Shown in pieces: positions 52,373 to 61,700 of a stretch of DNA of 64,000 bases (the stretch's first letter is position 1; each line of letters starts with the position of its first letter). The position numbers were made by a program, and so were the translations under genes. The notes under the pieces are model-generated. The model made no database searches and had not been told where the DNA came from. It saw only the letters and a list, made by a program, of their open reading frames with translations. The stretch comes from Paraburkholderia madseniana (GTDB taxonomy: Bacteria; Pseudomonadota; Gammaproteobacteria; Burkholderiales; Burkholderiaceae): assembly GCF_009690905.1 (NCBI RefSeq), contig NZ_VOSW01000042.1, forward strand, positions 1-64,000. Reading direction: 5' to 3'.

Positions 52373-53086
52373 TCAAACCAGCTCGATTCTGACCCGGCGA
52401 TTGCGGCGCCCCTTGTTTTCTATCTTCACGATGCGGATCGGTTTCGATTGCGCCGTGTTGGTCAGATGCGTGCCGCCGCAAGCCTGCCGGTCCAGGTCGC
52501 CGATTTCGACGATCCGCACCGTGCCGTCGGAGGTCGGCGGCGGCGCCACCGAGAGGCTGCGGATCAGGCCCTGCGTCGATTTTGCCTCCGCTGCGCTGAC
52601 GTAGTAGGTCCATACGTCCATGGCGCTGCGGATCACCTCGTTGGCCGGTTCCTCGAGCAGGCGCAATGCATCGTTGTCCGCCTCAGGCAGATCGAAATCC
52701 ATGCGGGCGGTGCCGTCGGCATTGATCTGCGCGCCGGTCACGAGTGCGCCGGCGAAGCGCTGATACACGAGGGCGTTGAGAATATGCGTGGCGGTATGAA
52801 GCTGGGCGACGGTGGCGCGCCGGGCCGCGTCGACGGCCACGTGGACCTCGCCGTTCAGTTCGAGCGGCTCGTCGAGCAGATGCCAGAGCATGCCGCCTTC
52901 CGGCGCGACGCCGGTAATGCGGACGGCGCCGTGCGCGTGGGTCAGGGTTGCGGCGTCCGAGACCTGGCCTCCGCCGCCCGGGTGCAAGGCCGTGCGGCCT
53001 AGCACGACGGCGCCGGGCCGCGAGGCGATCACGCTCGTTTCAAACTCGAGTAAGTCCGGCTGCTCATGGCAAAGATAGTGCGCCAC
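52373..53086 (-). CDS. Alanyl-tRNA editing protein AlaX
   Basis: This 237-aa stand-alone editing domain hydrolyses mischarged Ser- or Gly-tRNA(Ala) in the cytoplasm. Zinc ligands are His97 and His101 (HTATH), Cys203 and His207 (CGGTH), all present, plus the HPGGGGQVSD segment typical of AlaXp. It is the first gene of a two-gene unit with the AraC regulator. Confidence 0.92.
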   Translation of the reverse strand: MAHYLCHEQPDLLEFETSVIASRPGAVVLGRTALHPGGGGQVSDAATLTHAHGAVRITGVAPEGGMLWHLLDEPLELNGEVHVAVDAARRATVAQLHTATHILNALVYQRFAGALVTGAQINADGTARMDFDLPEADNDALRLLEEPANEVIRSAMDVWTYYVSAAEAKSTQGLIRSLSVAPPPTSDGTVRIVEIGDLDRQACGGTHLTNTAQSKPIRIVKIENKGRRNRRVRIELV

Positions 53087-53309
53087 CTTGAATTCCCCGC
53101 ATGAAATGACTGATTACGCCTAGGATACTCAGTCTCATGGGAGGTCGTCTTGGTCAAAAATGCTCTGTGCGGTTGGGGCCGGACCATCAGTTTCACGGCG
53201 TCCGGAAACAAACCCCCGGTTGATATAATTTTCCAGTCGCCTATGACCGGGCACGCTCACCAGAAGCAAATATTTCGCCCGTCATACGTCAATCTGACTG
53301 GAAGATTCG

Positions 53310-53876
53310 ATGTCCCAACAAATTGCCAACACGAGTCGACCGCCCACCCTCACCGGGCTTTTCCTTATATTCAGCCGTATTGGACTCACCAGCTTCGGTG
53401 GTGGCCTGAGCGGTTGGCTCCTGCGCGAATTCGTCCAGGATCGCGACTGGATCAGTGAAGAAGACTTTTTGAACGGCCTGGCCATCTCTCAAGCGCTGCC
53501 GGGCATCAACGTCAAAAACATGGCGATCTGGATCGGCCACCGTCTGCTCGGTTGGCGCGGCGCGTTGCTGGCGGTTGCCGGCATCATCATCCCACCCGCG
53601 ATCGTCATCATTATTCTCGGCACAGTCCTCAGTCATCTGCTGCAGTATCCGCTCGCTCACATCCTGCTTGCGGGCGCAGCGGCAGCGGCCACCGGCCTGT
53701 CGTTGTCGATGGGCGTGACGACCGCACGCCGGGTGCCACGCAGACTCCTCCCGCTGCTGTTCCTCGCGGGTACCTTCGTCGCGGTCGGCATATTGCGCCT
53801 GCCGCTGGTGTGGGTCGTGATCGGCGCGGGAGGCCTGAGCGTGCTGTTCGAATACATCAAACTGCGCAAAGCCTGA
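53310..53876 (+). CDS. Chromate transporter, N-terminal-half subunit (short-chain CHR family)
   Basis: This 188-aa membrane protein corresponds to one CHR domain: FLIFSRIGLTSFGGGLSGWLLREFV at the start and GLAISQALPGINVKNMAIWIGHRLLGWRGA in the middle, followed by hydrophobic helices. Short-chain CHR proteins work in pairs; the second half-protein starts 3 nt after this stop. Function may be chromate efflux or another oxyanion. Confidence 0.88.
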   Translation: MSQQIANTSRPPTLTGLFLIFSRIGLTSFGGGLSGWLLREFVQDRDWISEEDFLNGLAISQALPGINVKNMAIWIGHRLLGWRGALLAVAGIIIPPAIVIIILGTVLSHLLQYPLAHILLAGAAAAATGLSLSMGVTTARRVPRRLLPLLFLAGTFVAVGILRLPLVWVVIGAGGLSVLFEYIKLRKA

Positions 53877-53878
53877 CC

Positions 53879-54451
53879 ATGTCGAATCGCGTTCTTCTAC
53901 AGCTTGCGGCCGTTTTCGCGCCCCTGTCACTGGTGACGATAGGCGGTGGCCAGGCCATCATCGCCGACATCCAACGGCAGGTTGTCGACGTGCATGGATG
54001 GCTGACACATGCCCAGTTCGGTGTCGACTTCGCCATCTCGCGCATGGCGCCCGGCCCCGGGTCGCTGCTAGCCACCTTGATCGGCTGGCAGATTGCCGGG
54101 TTCTGGGGCGCCGTGGTGGCCACACTGGCATTGCTCGCCCCGACCGGCATCCTGATCTACGGCGTGACCCACATCTGGACGCGCTATAAAGGCGCGGCGT
54201 GGAAACTGGCGCTCGAGCGCGGGCTGCGCCCCGTCGCCTCCGGCATGATTCTCGCCGCGGGATGGGTTCTGTTGAAATCTCTCGACGGTGGGCTTCCGGC
54301 TAAAGCGATTGCCCTCATGTCAGTGGGGACGCTGCTTGGCACGCGGATCAATCCGCTGCTTCTGTTGCTTTGCGGTGCGTTGATGCTGCTCGGTATGTAC
54401 GAGCTTGGCGCCAGCCTTCCGTCCATCCTTCAAGTTCACATGGCAAGCTAG
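53879..54451 (+). CDS. Chromate transporter, C-terminal-half subunit (short-chain CHR family)
   Basis: This 190-aa partner CHR protein has the family motif LVTIGGGQAIIADIQRQVV near the N-terminus and FAISRMAPGPGSLLATLIGWQIAGFWGA. The two half-length proteins together equal one full-length ChrA. The ATG at 53879 follows the previous stop directly, so translation is coupled. Confidence 0.88.
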   Translation: MSNRVLLQLAAVFAPLSLVTIGGGQAIIADIQRQVVDVHGWLTHAQFGVDFAISRMAPGPGSLLATLIGWQIAGFWGAVVATLALLAPTGILIYGVTHIWTRYKGAAWKLALERGLRPVASGMILAAGWVLLKSLDGGLPAKAIALMSVGTLLGTRINPLLLLLCGALMLLGMYELGASLPSILQVHMAS

Positions 54452-54461
54452 TGCAATTCCG

Positions 54462-55709
54462 TCACGGCGTCTGCAGCGTGCCGTCCTTCAAGCGGGTTTG
54501 CGTCCACGTCGTCACGGTGTTTTCGCAAGGATATTTCGCGGCCTCGGTTTCGTCGATGTCCACGCCCAAGCCCGGTTTGTCATTGGCATAAACGTGTCCG
54601 TTCCTGAATTCCGGCAGACCCGGGAAGACATCCAGCAAGGCGTCTCTCGGCCCCTTAAGGTCCTGGATCACGAAGTTCGGCGGCTCGGTTCCCGACCATT
54701 CCTGCACGCCGAAATTGCGCGCGGCGAGATCGATATGGATATTCGCTGCATGCGCCAGCGGCGACATATCGCCCGGACCGTGCCATGCGGTCCGTACCCC
54801 GAACTGCTCGGCGAATATCTGCAGCTTACGGCCTGCGGTGATGCCGCCGATCTGGCTGAGATGCACACGAATAAAGTCGATCAGGCGCTCGGTGATCAGA
54901 AACCGCCATTCATACGGGTTGTTGAACAGCTCGCCCTGGGCCAACGGCGTAGTCGTTTTGGCGCGTAGCTGACGCATCCATTCGCCTTCCTCGAGCGCAA
55001 TCGCGTCTTCGAGAAAGAACAGCTCGTACTGTTCCAGCTCGCACGCGAAGCGGATCGCTTCAACCGGCTTCAGGCGTTCATGCACGTCATGGCACAACTC
55101 GACGTCGAAACCAATCTTGCTGCGAATGCCGTCGAACAGCTTGAGCGTCTCCCGCATGTACTTTCTGCTGTCGAGATACACGCCATCCGCGGCGCCTTCG
55201 GGCGCGCTCGCTGGCGCCTTGCCGAAGCTACCCCCGCCATAGCCGCCGCTCTGGCAACGAATATGCGTGATGCCCTGCTCGCGATACTTCTGGATGTTCT
55301 CGCACAACTCGTTCAGATCGCGACCGTCCGCATGGCGATAAATCGGCACGCCTTCGCGGCACTTGCCGCCGAACAACTGATAGAGCGGCATGTTCGCCAT
55401 CTTGCCCTTGATGTCCCACAGCGCCATATCCACACCGGAAATCGCGTTGTTCTCGATCGCACCGTTGCGCCAGTACGCGTTCTGATGCATCAGTTGCCAC
55501 AGTTCCTCAATCGTCTCGGCGTCACGACCGATCAGCAACGGCCGCAGGTATTCCTCGATGAGGCACGTCACCGCCACGTGCCGGTAGGCGAATGTCGCGC
55601 ATCCGAGACCGACCAGACCGGGCTGGTTAGTCTCGATCTTCACGACGATCAGGTTGATGCCTTCCGGCGCGGTCAGGATGACCTTTACATCGGTAATCAG
55701 GGTTGCCAT
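54462..55709 (-). CDS. Mannonate-dehydratase-like enolase-superfamily enzyme (RspA/ManD)
   Basis: This 415-aa enzyme has metal ligands Asp208, Glu234 and Glu260 (FDVELCHDVH, FFLEDA, AQGEL), catalytic Tyr157 (GGYGGG) and His210, and the HGPGDMSPLAHAANIH segment. This is the ManD/RspA subgroup, which dehydrates D-mannonate (or D-gluconate) to 2-keto-3-deoxygluconate. It is the last gene of the GntR-SDR-MFS-dehydratase run, consistent with hexuronate or aldonate breakdown. Many family members are poor catalysts, so activity level is open. Confidence 0.88.
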   Translation of the reverse strand: MATLITDVKVILTAPEGINLIVVKIETNQPGLVGLGCATFAYRHVAVTCLIEEYLRPLLIGRDAETIEELWQLMHQNAYWRNGAIENNAISGVDMALWDIKGKMANMPLYQLFGGKCREGVPIYRHADGRDLNELCENIQKYREQGITHIRCQSGGYGGGSFGKAPASAPEGAADGVYLDSRKYMRETLKLFDGIRSKIGFDVELCHDVHERLKPVEAIRFACELEQYELFFLEDAIALEEGEWMRQLRAKTTTPLAQGELFNNPYEWRFLITERLIDFIRVHLSQIGGITAGRKLQIFAEQFGVRTAWHGPGDMSPLAHAANIHIDLAARNFGVQEWSGTEPPNFVIQDLKGPRDALLDVFPGLPEFRNGHVYANDKPGLGVDIDETEAAKYPCENTVTTWTQTRLKDGTLQTP

Positions 55710-55824
55710 GTTCTGTCTGCCAAAATCGAATCAATCAAACGAAGTCGAATTGCGCTCTTCTTCGCCAAAACGTGACGTCCGAGGTGTCAGGAAAGACGGA
55801 CCTGCGCGAGAGATTCCCCGGGCG

Positions 55825-57117
55825 TTACGTGCGACGCAACGACAATGAAGCAGCACGCTTGGCGTGCTCGTCGGCATTCGCGGGCACGGTCATCATCAGG
55901 ATCACCGAGAGAAGCAGGCCGGCCGCCATGAAAATATACGAAGCCGCCGGGCTGCCGGTCGCGCCGTTCAGATAGCCCACCACCCACGAACCGAGAAACG
56001 CCCCCAACGCACCGCATGCGTTGATGAGGCCGATCGCGCCGCCCAGCACGTTGCTCGGAATCAGTTCCGGCACGAGTGCGAAGAACGGGCCATACGGCGC
56101 GTACATCGTTGCACCTGCAACGACCAGCAGCGCGAACGAGATCCAGAAGTGCGAGCCGCCGATCAGATAGGAAGCGACGAACGCAATGGTCCCGACGAGC
56201 AGCAGCGGCCAGACGAACAGCTTGCGATTACGCGTCTTGTCCGAGAGCCACGACGCGAGCAGCATCAGGATGATTGCGGCGAGATAAGGCACAGCGGCGA
56301 GCCAGCCCACCGACACGATGTCGATCGTCGAGGCGGCTTTGAGGATCGACGGCAGCCACATGATGAAGCCGTACACGCCGATGCTCCACAGCGCATGAAT
56401 CGCGCAAAACTTGATCACGATCGACGAACGGAACGCTGCCTTGTAATTACGCACCGGCGCGATATGGGCCTGCTCGGCCGTCAGGCGCGCGTCGAGTTCA
56501 GTCTTTTCGGCATCGCTCATCCAGGGCGCGTCGGCCGGACGGTCTTTCACCGTGAACCACCAGACCACGGCCCATGCGATGGCAGGCATGCCCTCAAGGA
56601 TGAACATCTCGCGCCAGCCGAAACTGCGAACCAGATAGCCCGACACCACCGACATCCACAGCACCGTCACCGGATTGCCGAGAATCAGGAACGTGTTGGC
56701 GCGCGAGCGCTCGCTGCGTGTGAACCAGCGGCTGATGTACATCAGCATCGACGGCATCACGGCCGCCTCCACGACGCCGAGCGTGAAGCGCAGCACCATT
56801 AGCATCGGAATATTGCTGACCATGCCGGTCGCCGCCGCGCACAATCCCCACAGAATCAGACTGAAGAAGATCAGCTTCTTCACGCTATTGCGCTGTGCGT
56901 AAATCGCACCGGGCACCTGAAACAGGCAGTAGCCGAGAAAGAACAGCGAGCCAATCAGCGACGAAGTGCCATGGGTGATGCCGAGATCCTTGTCGATCCC
57001 GGCCGCGGCGGCGAAGCCGTAATTCGCGCGGTCGAGATAGGCGAGGCTATACGTGATGAAGATGATGGGCATCAGATACCACCATCTTTGAGTTGCTACG
57101 GGTTTGACGCTTTCCAT
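55825..57117 (-). CDS. MFS transporter, ACS family (hexuronate/aldonate type)
   Basis: This 430-aa, 12-helix permease has ACS marks: YLDRANYGFAAAAGIDKDLGIT, GSLFFLGYCLFQVPGAIYAQRNSVKK and RWFTRSERSRAN. It sits between the SDR and the mannonate-dehydratase-like gene and would import the sugar acid they use. It ends 115 bp before the dehydratase start. Confidence 0.89.
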   Translation of the reverse strand: MESVKPVATQRWWYLMPIIFITYSLAYLDRANYGFAAAAGIDKDLGITHGTSSLIGSLFFLGYCLFQVPGAIYAQRNSVKKLIFFSLILWGLCAAATGMVSNIPMLMVLRFTLGVVEAAVMPSMLMYISRWFTRSERSRANTFLILGNPVTVLWMSVVSGYLVRSFGWREMFILEGMPAIAWAVVWWFTVKDRPADAPWMSDAEKTELDARLTAEQAHIAPVRNYKAAFRSSIVIKFCAIHALWSIGVYGFIMWLPSILKAASTIDIVSVGWLAAVPYLAAIILMLLASWLSDKTRNRKLFVWPLLLVGTIAFVASYLIGGSHFWISFALLVVAGATMYAPYGPFFALVPELIPSNVLGGAIGLINACGALGAFLGSWVVGYLNGATGSPAASYIFMAAGLLLSVILMMTVPANADEHAKRAASLSLRRT

Positions 57118-57197
57118 GATGTCTCCGGATCAGTGCGGCGCACGAACTATCTGATGCGAGTGGCTGTTTGTTTTGGTCTACTCGCGTGGACCTGCTT

Positions 57198-57965
57198 TTA
57201 AAGAACGGCTAGCCAGCCACCATCGACGTAGATGATCTGGCCGTTCACATAGCTCGACGCCGGTGAAGCCAGATACACCGCCGTGCCGACGAGTTCTTCC
57301 GGCTTGCCCCAGCGTTGTGAGGGATTGCTGCTCTTGACCCATGCGTCGAAAGCGGCGTTCTCGATCAGCGGCTTGTTCATGTCGGTCAGGATGTACCCCG
57401 GGCCGATCGCGTTCGCCTGAATGTCCGAGGCCGCCCACTCGGCGCTCATGGCGCGGGTCAGCATCTTGATGCCGCCCTTCGCCGCCGTATAGGCGCCGAC
57501 CGTCGCGCGCCCGGTTTCGCTCGTGAGCGAGCCGATGTTGATGATCTTGCCGCCCGTGCCGCGCGCGATCATGCGGCGCGCGGCCTGCTTCGCGACGATG
57601 AAGGCGCTCGTCAGATTGGTGTCGATCACGCGCTGCCAGTCGCTCAGTTCGAGTTCGACGAGCGGCTTGCGAAACTGGATGCCGGCGTTGTTGACCACGA
57701 TATCGACTTGCACGCCGTCCTTGTCCCACTGCGCGAATGCGTCGGCAACGGCGCTTTCGTCGGTCACATCGAAGGCGCGGCCTTGCGCATTGAAACCCTT
57801 GTCGCTCAGACGGGCGACCGCTTCGGCCACCGTGTCGGCGCGCGTGCCGTTCAGGATGACGTTCGCACCGGCGGCCGCCAGTCCCTCGGCAAGCGCGAAT
57901 CCGATGCCGCGCGCCGAGCCGGTAACGAGTGCCGTGCGGCCGCTCAGATCGAATAGCTGTGTCAT
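57198..57965 (-). CDS. SDR-family oxidoreductase (gluconate 5-dehydrogenase/IdnO-like)
   Basis: This 255-aa classical short-chain dehydrogenase has a TGSARGIG cofactor motif (15-22), NNAG (92-95) and catalytic Ser146, Tyr159, Lys163 (YTAAK). The sequence style (FDLSGRTALVTGSARGIGFALAEGLAAAGANVILNG) is that of gluconate 5-dehydrogenases, which interconvert keto- and hydroxy-sugar acids. It is second in the GntR operon. Its substrate could be fructuronate, 5-ketogluconate or similar. Confidence 0.88.
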   Translation of the reverse strand: MTQLFDLSGRTALVTGSARGIGFALAEGLAAAGANVILNGTRADTVAEAVARLSDKGFNAQGRAFDVTDESAVADAFAQWDKDGVQVDIVVNNAGIQFRKPLVELELSDWQRVIDTNLTSAFIVAKQAARRMIARGTGGKIINIGSLTSETGRATVGAYTAAKGGIKMLTRAMSAEWAASDIQANAIGPGYILTDMNKPLIENAAFDAWVKSSNPSQRWGKPEELVGTAVYLASPASSYVNGQIIYVDGGWLAVL

Positions 57966-58055
57966 GCGTGTGTCCTCTCGATGTTCAGAAACGAGGCGCG
58001 AGTGCGCCCCTCGCGATCCCGACGAGGGTCGCGATGAAATGGGTTACGACGATTG

Positions 58056-58775
58056 CTACGCGGGTTGATCGTTGGCGGTTCGGTCCAGCGCGGCGCGGTC
58101 CTCGAAGTCCTGCTCGGCGCGCCTGATGAGCGTGAGTACGGCCTCTTCCGCCGCGACGGGATCCCCCTTCTCGATCGCGACGCACAGTGCCTCGTGCATC
58201 GGCAGCGAACGGGCCGGACCGCCGGCGATTTCAGAGCTGAGTTCGAAACTGGTGCGCAGGATCGCCGACAGCGCGTTCTGCATCTGCTGGACGAACTGGT
58301 TGTGGCAGGCGGTAAGGATGGCGCCGTGAAACGCGAGGTCGGCGGGAACGTACTCGCCGTGGCCGGCGACCGCGCGTTCCATTGCCTTGAAAGCCCGCCG
58401 GACCGCGATGCGGTCTTCATCAGTTGCGCGTTTCGCGGCAAGCCTCGCCGCGTTCGGCTCGATGATCAGGCGCAGTTCCATCAGATCTTCGATGAGGCCG
58501 GGCTCGACGGCGCTTGCACGCGCACGCCACATGATCACGTCCGGGTCGAACAACTGCCATTGCGCACGCGGCAGCACGACCGTGCCGTAGCGGCGGCGCA
58601 CCTGCAGCATGCCCTTGGCGGAGAGCGACTTCATCGTCTCGCGGATGGTGATGCGGCTCACCTGCATCTGCTCGGCAAGCACCGGCTCGGCGGGAAGAAT
58701 GTCGCCGGGCATGAATTTGCCTGAACAAATCTGTTCACCCATCTGATTCAGGACCTGCCTGTGCAAAGTCGCCAC
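58056..58775 (-). CDS. GntR/FadR-family repressor of the sugar-acid operon
   Basis: This 239-aa regulator has a winged HTH (about 8-70, GDILPAEPVLAEQMQVSRITIRETMKSLSAKGMLQVRRRYGT) and a FadR-type FCD ligand domain with metal-binding His (HGAILTACHN). It is the first gene of the operon, 90 bp upstream of the SDR. A perfect palindrome (58791-58802) lies just in front of its start, so it probably represses its own operon and is released by a sugar acid. Confidence 0.89.
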   Translation of the reverse strand: MATLHRQVLNQMGEQICSGKFMPGDILPAEPVLAEQMQVSRITIRETMKSLSAKGMLQVRRRYGTVVLPRAQWQLFDPDVIMWRARASAVEPGLIEDLMELRLIIEPNAARLAAKRATDEDRIAVRRAFKAMERAVAGHGEYVPADLAFHGAILTACHNQFVQQMQNALSAILRTSFELSSEIAGGPARSLPMHEALCVAIEKGDPVAAEEAVLTLIRRAEQDFEDRAALDRTANDQPA

Positions 58776-58790
58776 GATTTGCCCTCTATG

Positions 58791-58802
58791 TCATACGTAT
58801 GA
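58791..58802. promoter_or_regulatory. Putative operator of the GntR repressor
   Basis: TCATACGTATGA is a perfect 12-bp palindrome starting 15 bp before the repressor's start codon. Short TA-rich palindromes like this are the usual binding sites of FadR-subfamily regulators. No second copy was found before the other genes of the operon. Confidence 0.6.
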
Positions 58803-58991
58803 TGTAGAAAGATAGGCGCGACGAGGCCGCATGGCAATTCGGGTTCACCCGCAGTGCGGGTGGGAAGGGGTAGCCGGTATGGAGGGCGTTGCTGCGATGG
58901 AAGGGATTGCCGGAGCGCACGGCGCCGGGCAAACGCGCTGCGGCTCCGCTGGGCACGGAGCAACGCGCCGCAAAGCGCACTACCGGTTGCG

Positions 58992-59987
58992 TCAAACCTT
59001 TGCGATATGCGTCTCGGCGATCGCGCGGACGTCGATACGGCGCGGCAGGATAGCGTCGCGATCCGCGCTATCAGCAACCTTCTGGAGCGCGGCGATATCC
59101 GCCTCGGTCACGAAGTGCTGTTTCAATGCCGCGCGCTGCGTGATCTGCTTCGCGGCGTCGAGTGGCGAGCGCGTCAAGGTCGAGTAGATCTGCGCGTAGG
59201 CATCGGGATTCGCAAGCGCCCAATCACCCGCGCGTTGCAGCCGAAGCAGAACGTCTGCGATAGCCGCGCGTTTGCGCGTATCCGCCAGCGCGGCGCCCGA
59301 TGCAGTGATGAAGCCGAGGCCACTATTGATCCCAGAACCGTCCCGCAAAATACGCGCGCCACGTTGGACCGCGATACCGTAGTACGGATCGAATGTCGCC
59401 CACACGTCGATTGAACCGGACGCGAACGCCGCAAACGCATCGACCGGCAGGATGAAACGAACCTTGACGTCGTCCTTCGAGAGTCCTGCTTCGGCGAGCG
59501 CACCGTACAACTGGAATTGCGAAATGCTGCCGCGCGCCGACGACACGAATACGGTGCGCCCCTTCAGATCCGCCACCGTGCGAATCGGTGAATTGGGCGC
59601 AACCAGAATACCGAGTTGCGCGCCCGACCCCACACGCGTCGCGACGATCTTCAAGGTCGGATCGCCGACAGCCGCTGCAAGCACAGGCAAGTCGCCCGCC
59701 GGGGCAAGATCGACGGCGCCCGCGCGTTGCGCCTCGAAGAGTGGCGCGGCACCCTGGAAGTTAGCCCAGCGAAATGCGTACGGCGTGCCGTCGAGAACCT
59801 TGGCCGCTTCGGCAAGCGCCCGTGTGCCGCCGGCCTGGTCGCCGAGCACGATCGTGGTCGATGCCAGATCGGCGGCCTGCACGTTGAGTGAATGAAATGC
59901 GCCGGTTGCGGCAAGCGCCGGAACTGCGCCGAGCAGCTTCAGCGTGCGTCGCCGCGCGGAAAAAGATGTGGAAACAGAAACGGCCAT
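58992..59987 (-). CDS. Aliphatic-sulfonate/NMT1-type substrate-binding protein (lone)
   Basis: This 331-aa periplasmic binding protein of the SsuA/NMT1 family has an Arg-rich leader (ARRRTLKLLGAVPALAATG, cleavage near VQA-AD about residue 39) and motifs LKGRTVFVSSARGSISQFQLYGALAEAGL and FASGSIDVWATFDPY. The ATG at 59987 follows GAGGG. No permease or ATPase is adjacent, so it must use a transporter encoded elsewhere or be a relic. The ligand may be a sulfonate, nitrate-like or other small organic. Confidence 0.85.
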   Translation of the reverse strand: MAVSVSTSFSARRRTLKLLGAVPALAATGAFHSLNVQAADLASTTIVLGDQAGGTRALAEAAKVLDGTPYAFRWANFQGAAPLFEAQRAGAVDLAPAGDLPVLAAAVGDPTLKIVATRVGSGAQLGILVAPNSPIRTVADLKGRTVFVSSARGSISQFQLYGALAEAGLSKDDVKVRFILPVDAFAAFASGSIDVWATFDPYYGIAVQRGARILRDGSGINSGLGFITASGAALADTRKRAAIADVLLRLQRAGDWALANPDAYAQIYSTLTRSPLDAAKQITQRAALKQHFVTEADIAALQKVADSADRDAILPRRIDVRAIAETHIAKV

Positions 59988-60332
59988 ATGCCCTCGCTTG
60001 CAATATTTCTGCAAGCGTAGCGATCAGGACGCTTCGTGAGAATGATTCAATTCCGATATCGTTATCTCGATCGGGCAGCTATCTTTTTCACCCCAGCGCG
60101 AGCCCGTCACTTACGACTTCTCGAATATGCCGCGATACGCGCCGTACATCGACAGAACGATCAGCGCGCTGACCAGCGGCGAGGACCGGCCGTCCGATCA
60201 TTCGCCGCACTAATACAAAGGATTAGAAAACAGACTTTTACTTATTGTTTTTGGCTTCCGATAAAGGCACCAGGCCATGCGCGCAATGGCTGCGTTCATC
60301 CACTGAAACCGCCATGCCTCAAGGAGAAACCC
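59988..60332. other. Intergenic region between the divergent binding-protein and MHS transporter genes
   Basis: These 345 bp should hold divergent promoters. I see AT-richer stretches at about 60035-60070 and 60210-60260 but no convincing -35/-10 pair. On the minus strand a 28-codon piece (SPLVSALIVLSMYGAYRGIF, stop near 60113) resembles the end of a membrane protein but is preceded by an in-frame stop; it could be a gene relic or chance. Confidence 0.4.
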
Positions 60333-61691
60333 ATGACGTCCTACCGCCCCACGGACACGCCAGCGCCACCGCCAGGAGATGGCACCCCGGTCAACATGAA
60401 AAAGATCGCGGTGGCGAGTGTGATCGGCACGACTGTCGAATGGTATGACCTGTTCGTTTTCGCCACCGCCTCGGCACTCGTCTTCAATAAGGTGTTCTTT
60501 CCCGGCTTTGTCCCGTTGGTCGGCACCTTGCTGGCGTTCGGCACGTTCGCCTCCGCCTACCTCGCGCGCATCGTCGGTGCCGCCCTGTTCGGCCATTTCG
60601 GCGACCGCCTCGGACGCAAGGCGATGCTGCTGGTCTCGCTCATCATCATGGGCATCGCGACGTTCTCGATTGGGCTGCTGCCGAACTACGCGTCGATTGG
60701 CATCTGGGCGCCCATTCTGTTGCTCACCTTGCGCGTCATTCAGGGGCTCGCGCTCGGCGGCGAATGGGGCGGCGCCGTGCTGATGGCGGTGGAACACGCG
60801 CCGGCCGGCAAGCGTGGACTGTATGGCTCGTGGGTGCAAATCGGCGTGCCTGCCGGTACCCTGATCGCCAATCTGGCGTTTCTGCTCTGCAATGCCACGC
60901 TGTCAAACGACGCACTGCTCTCCTGGGGTTGGCGCATTCCGTTCCTTGCGAGCGCATTGCTCGTGGGTGTCGGGCTTTATATCCGCCTGAACACATCGGA
61001 AACGCCGTCGTTTCGCAAAGTCAAGGAGGCCGACGCGCAGGTCAAGTTGCCGATCGCCGAGGTTCTCACCCGATACTGGAAGCAGGTTCTGCTCGGCGGC
61101 ATCGCGACGATGTCGACGGGCACCTCGTTCAACCTGATCGTCGCTTTCGGGCTAACCTATGGGACGCAGACGCTGGGCTTCTCACGTAACGCGATGCTTT
61201 CCATCGCGCTGATTGCCTGCGCACTCTGCATCGTGTTGTTGCCGGCCTTCGGCAAGTTATCCGACGTCGTGGGCCGCAAGCCGGTAATCATCGGCGGCAT
61301 CGTCGCCGAGGCCTTGCTCGCTTTTCCGCTTTTCTGGCTGCTGGATACGCGCGAGTTTCCGTTCGCGCTGCTCGGCTATCTGCTGATGATGACCGCCTTC
61401 GCCGCGAACTATGGACCCATCGCCACCTTCCTCGCGGAGCTGTTCGGCACCGAGGTTCGCTACTCCGGTCTGTCGGTGAGCTATATGTTGTCCGGGCTGC
61501 TCGGCAGTGCGGCCACGCCCATTGTCACCACCGCGCTGTTGTCCGCTACAGGCCGCGGTTCGTCGGTGGCGTGGTACATGATGGGCTCGGCTGCTGTTTC
61601 GGTACTCGCGCTCGTGCTGCTCGCGGAGACGCTTCGCCGTGATATCTCGTCTGCGGCGCGCACCAATGCCGCCACGGCGAGCCTTTCGTGA
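60333..61691 (+). CDS. MFS transporter of the metabolite:H+ symporter (MHS) family
   Basis: This 452-aa permease has MHS/ShiA-type sequence: ASVIGTTVEWYDLFVFATASALVFNKVFFP, GHFGDRLGRKAMLL, RVIQGLALGGEWGGAVLMAVEHAP. Members carry shikimate, citrate, alpha-ketoglutarate or betaine. AAGGAG precedes the ATG at 60333. It is followed after 9 bp by an RraA-like gene, then an aldolase and a dehydrogenase, so it probably imports the substrate of that short pathway. Confidence 0.9.
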   Translation: MTSYRPTDTPAPPPGDGTPVNMKKIAVASVIGTTVEWYDLFVFATASALVFNKVFFPGFVPLVGTLLAFGTFASAYLARIVGAALFGHFGDRLGRKAMLLVSLIIMGIATFSIGLLPNYASIGIWAPILLLTLRVIQGLALGGEWGGAVLMAVEHAPAGKRGLYGSWVQIGVPAGTLIANLAFLLCNATLSNDALLSWGWRIPFLASALLVGVGLYIRLNTSETPSFRKVKEADAQVKLPIAEVLTRYWKQVLLGGIATMSTGTSFNLIVAFGLTYGTQTLGFSRNAMLSIALIACALCIVLLPAFGKLSDVVGRKPVIIGGIVAEALLAFPLFWLLDTREFPFALLGYLLMMTAFAANYGPIATFLAELFGTEVRYSGLSVSYMLSGLLGSAATPIVTTALLSATGRGSSVAWYMMGSAAVSVLALVLLAETLRRDISSAARTNAATASLS

Positions 61692-61700
61692 AGGTCTGAT

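Noticed and set aside
60113..60200. Membrane-protein C-terminal relic on the minus strand
   Set aside because: Only 28 codons are open and an in-frame stop precedes them; too short to separate from chance.
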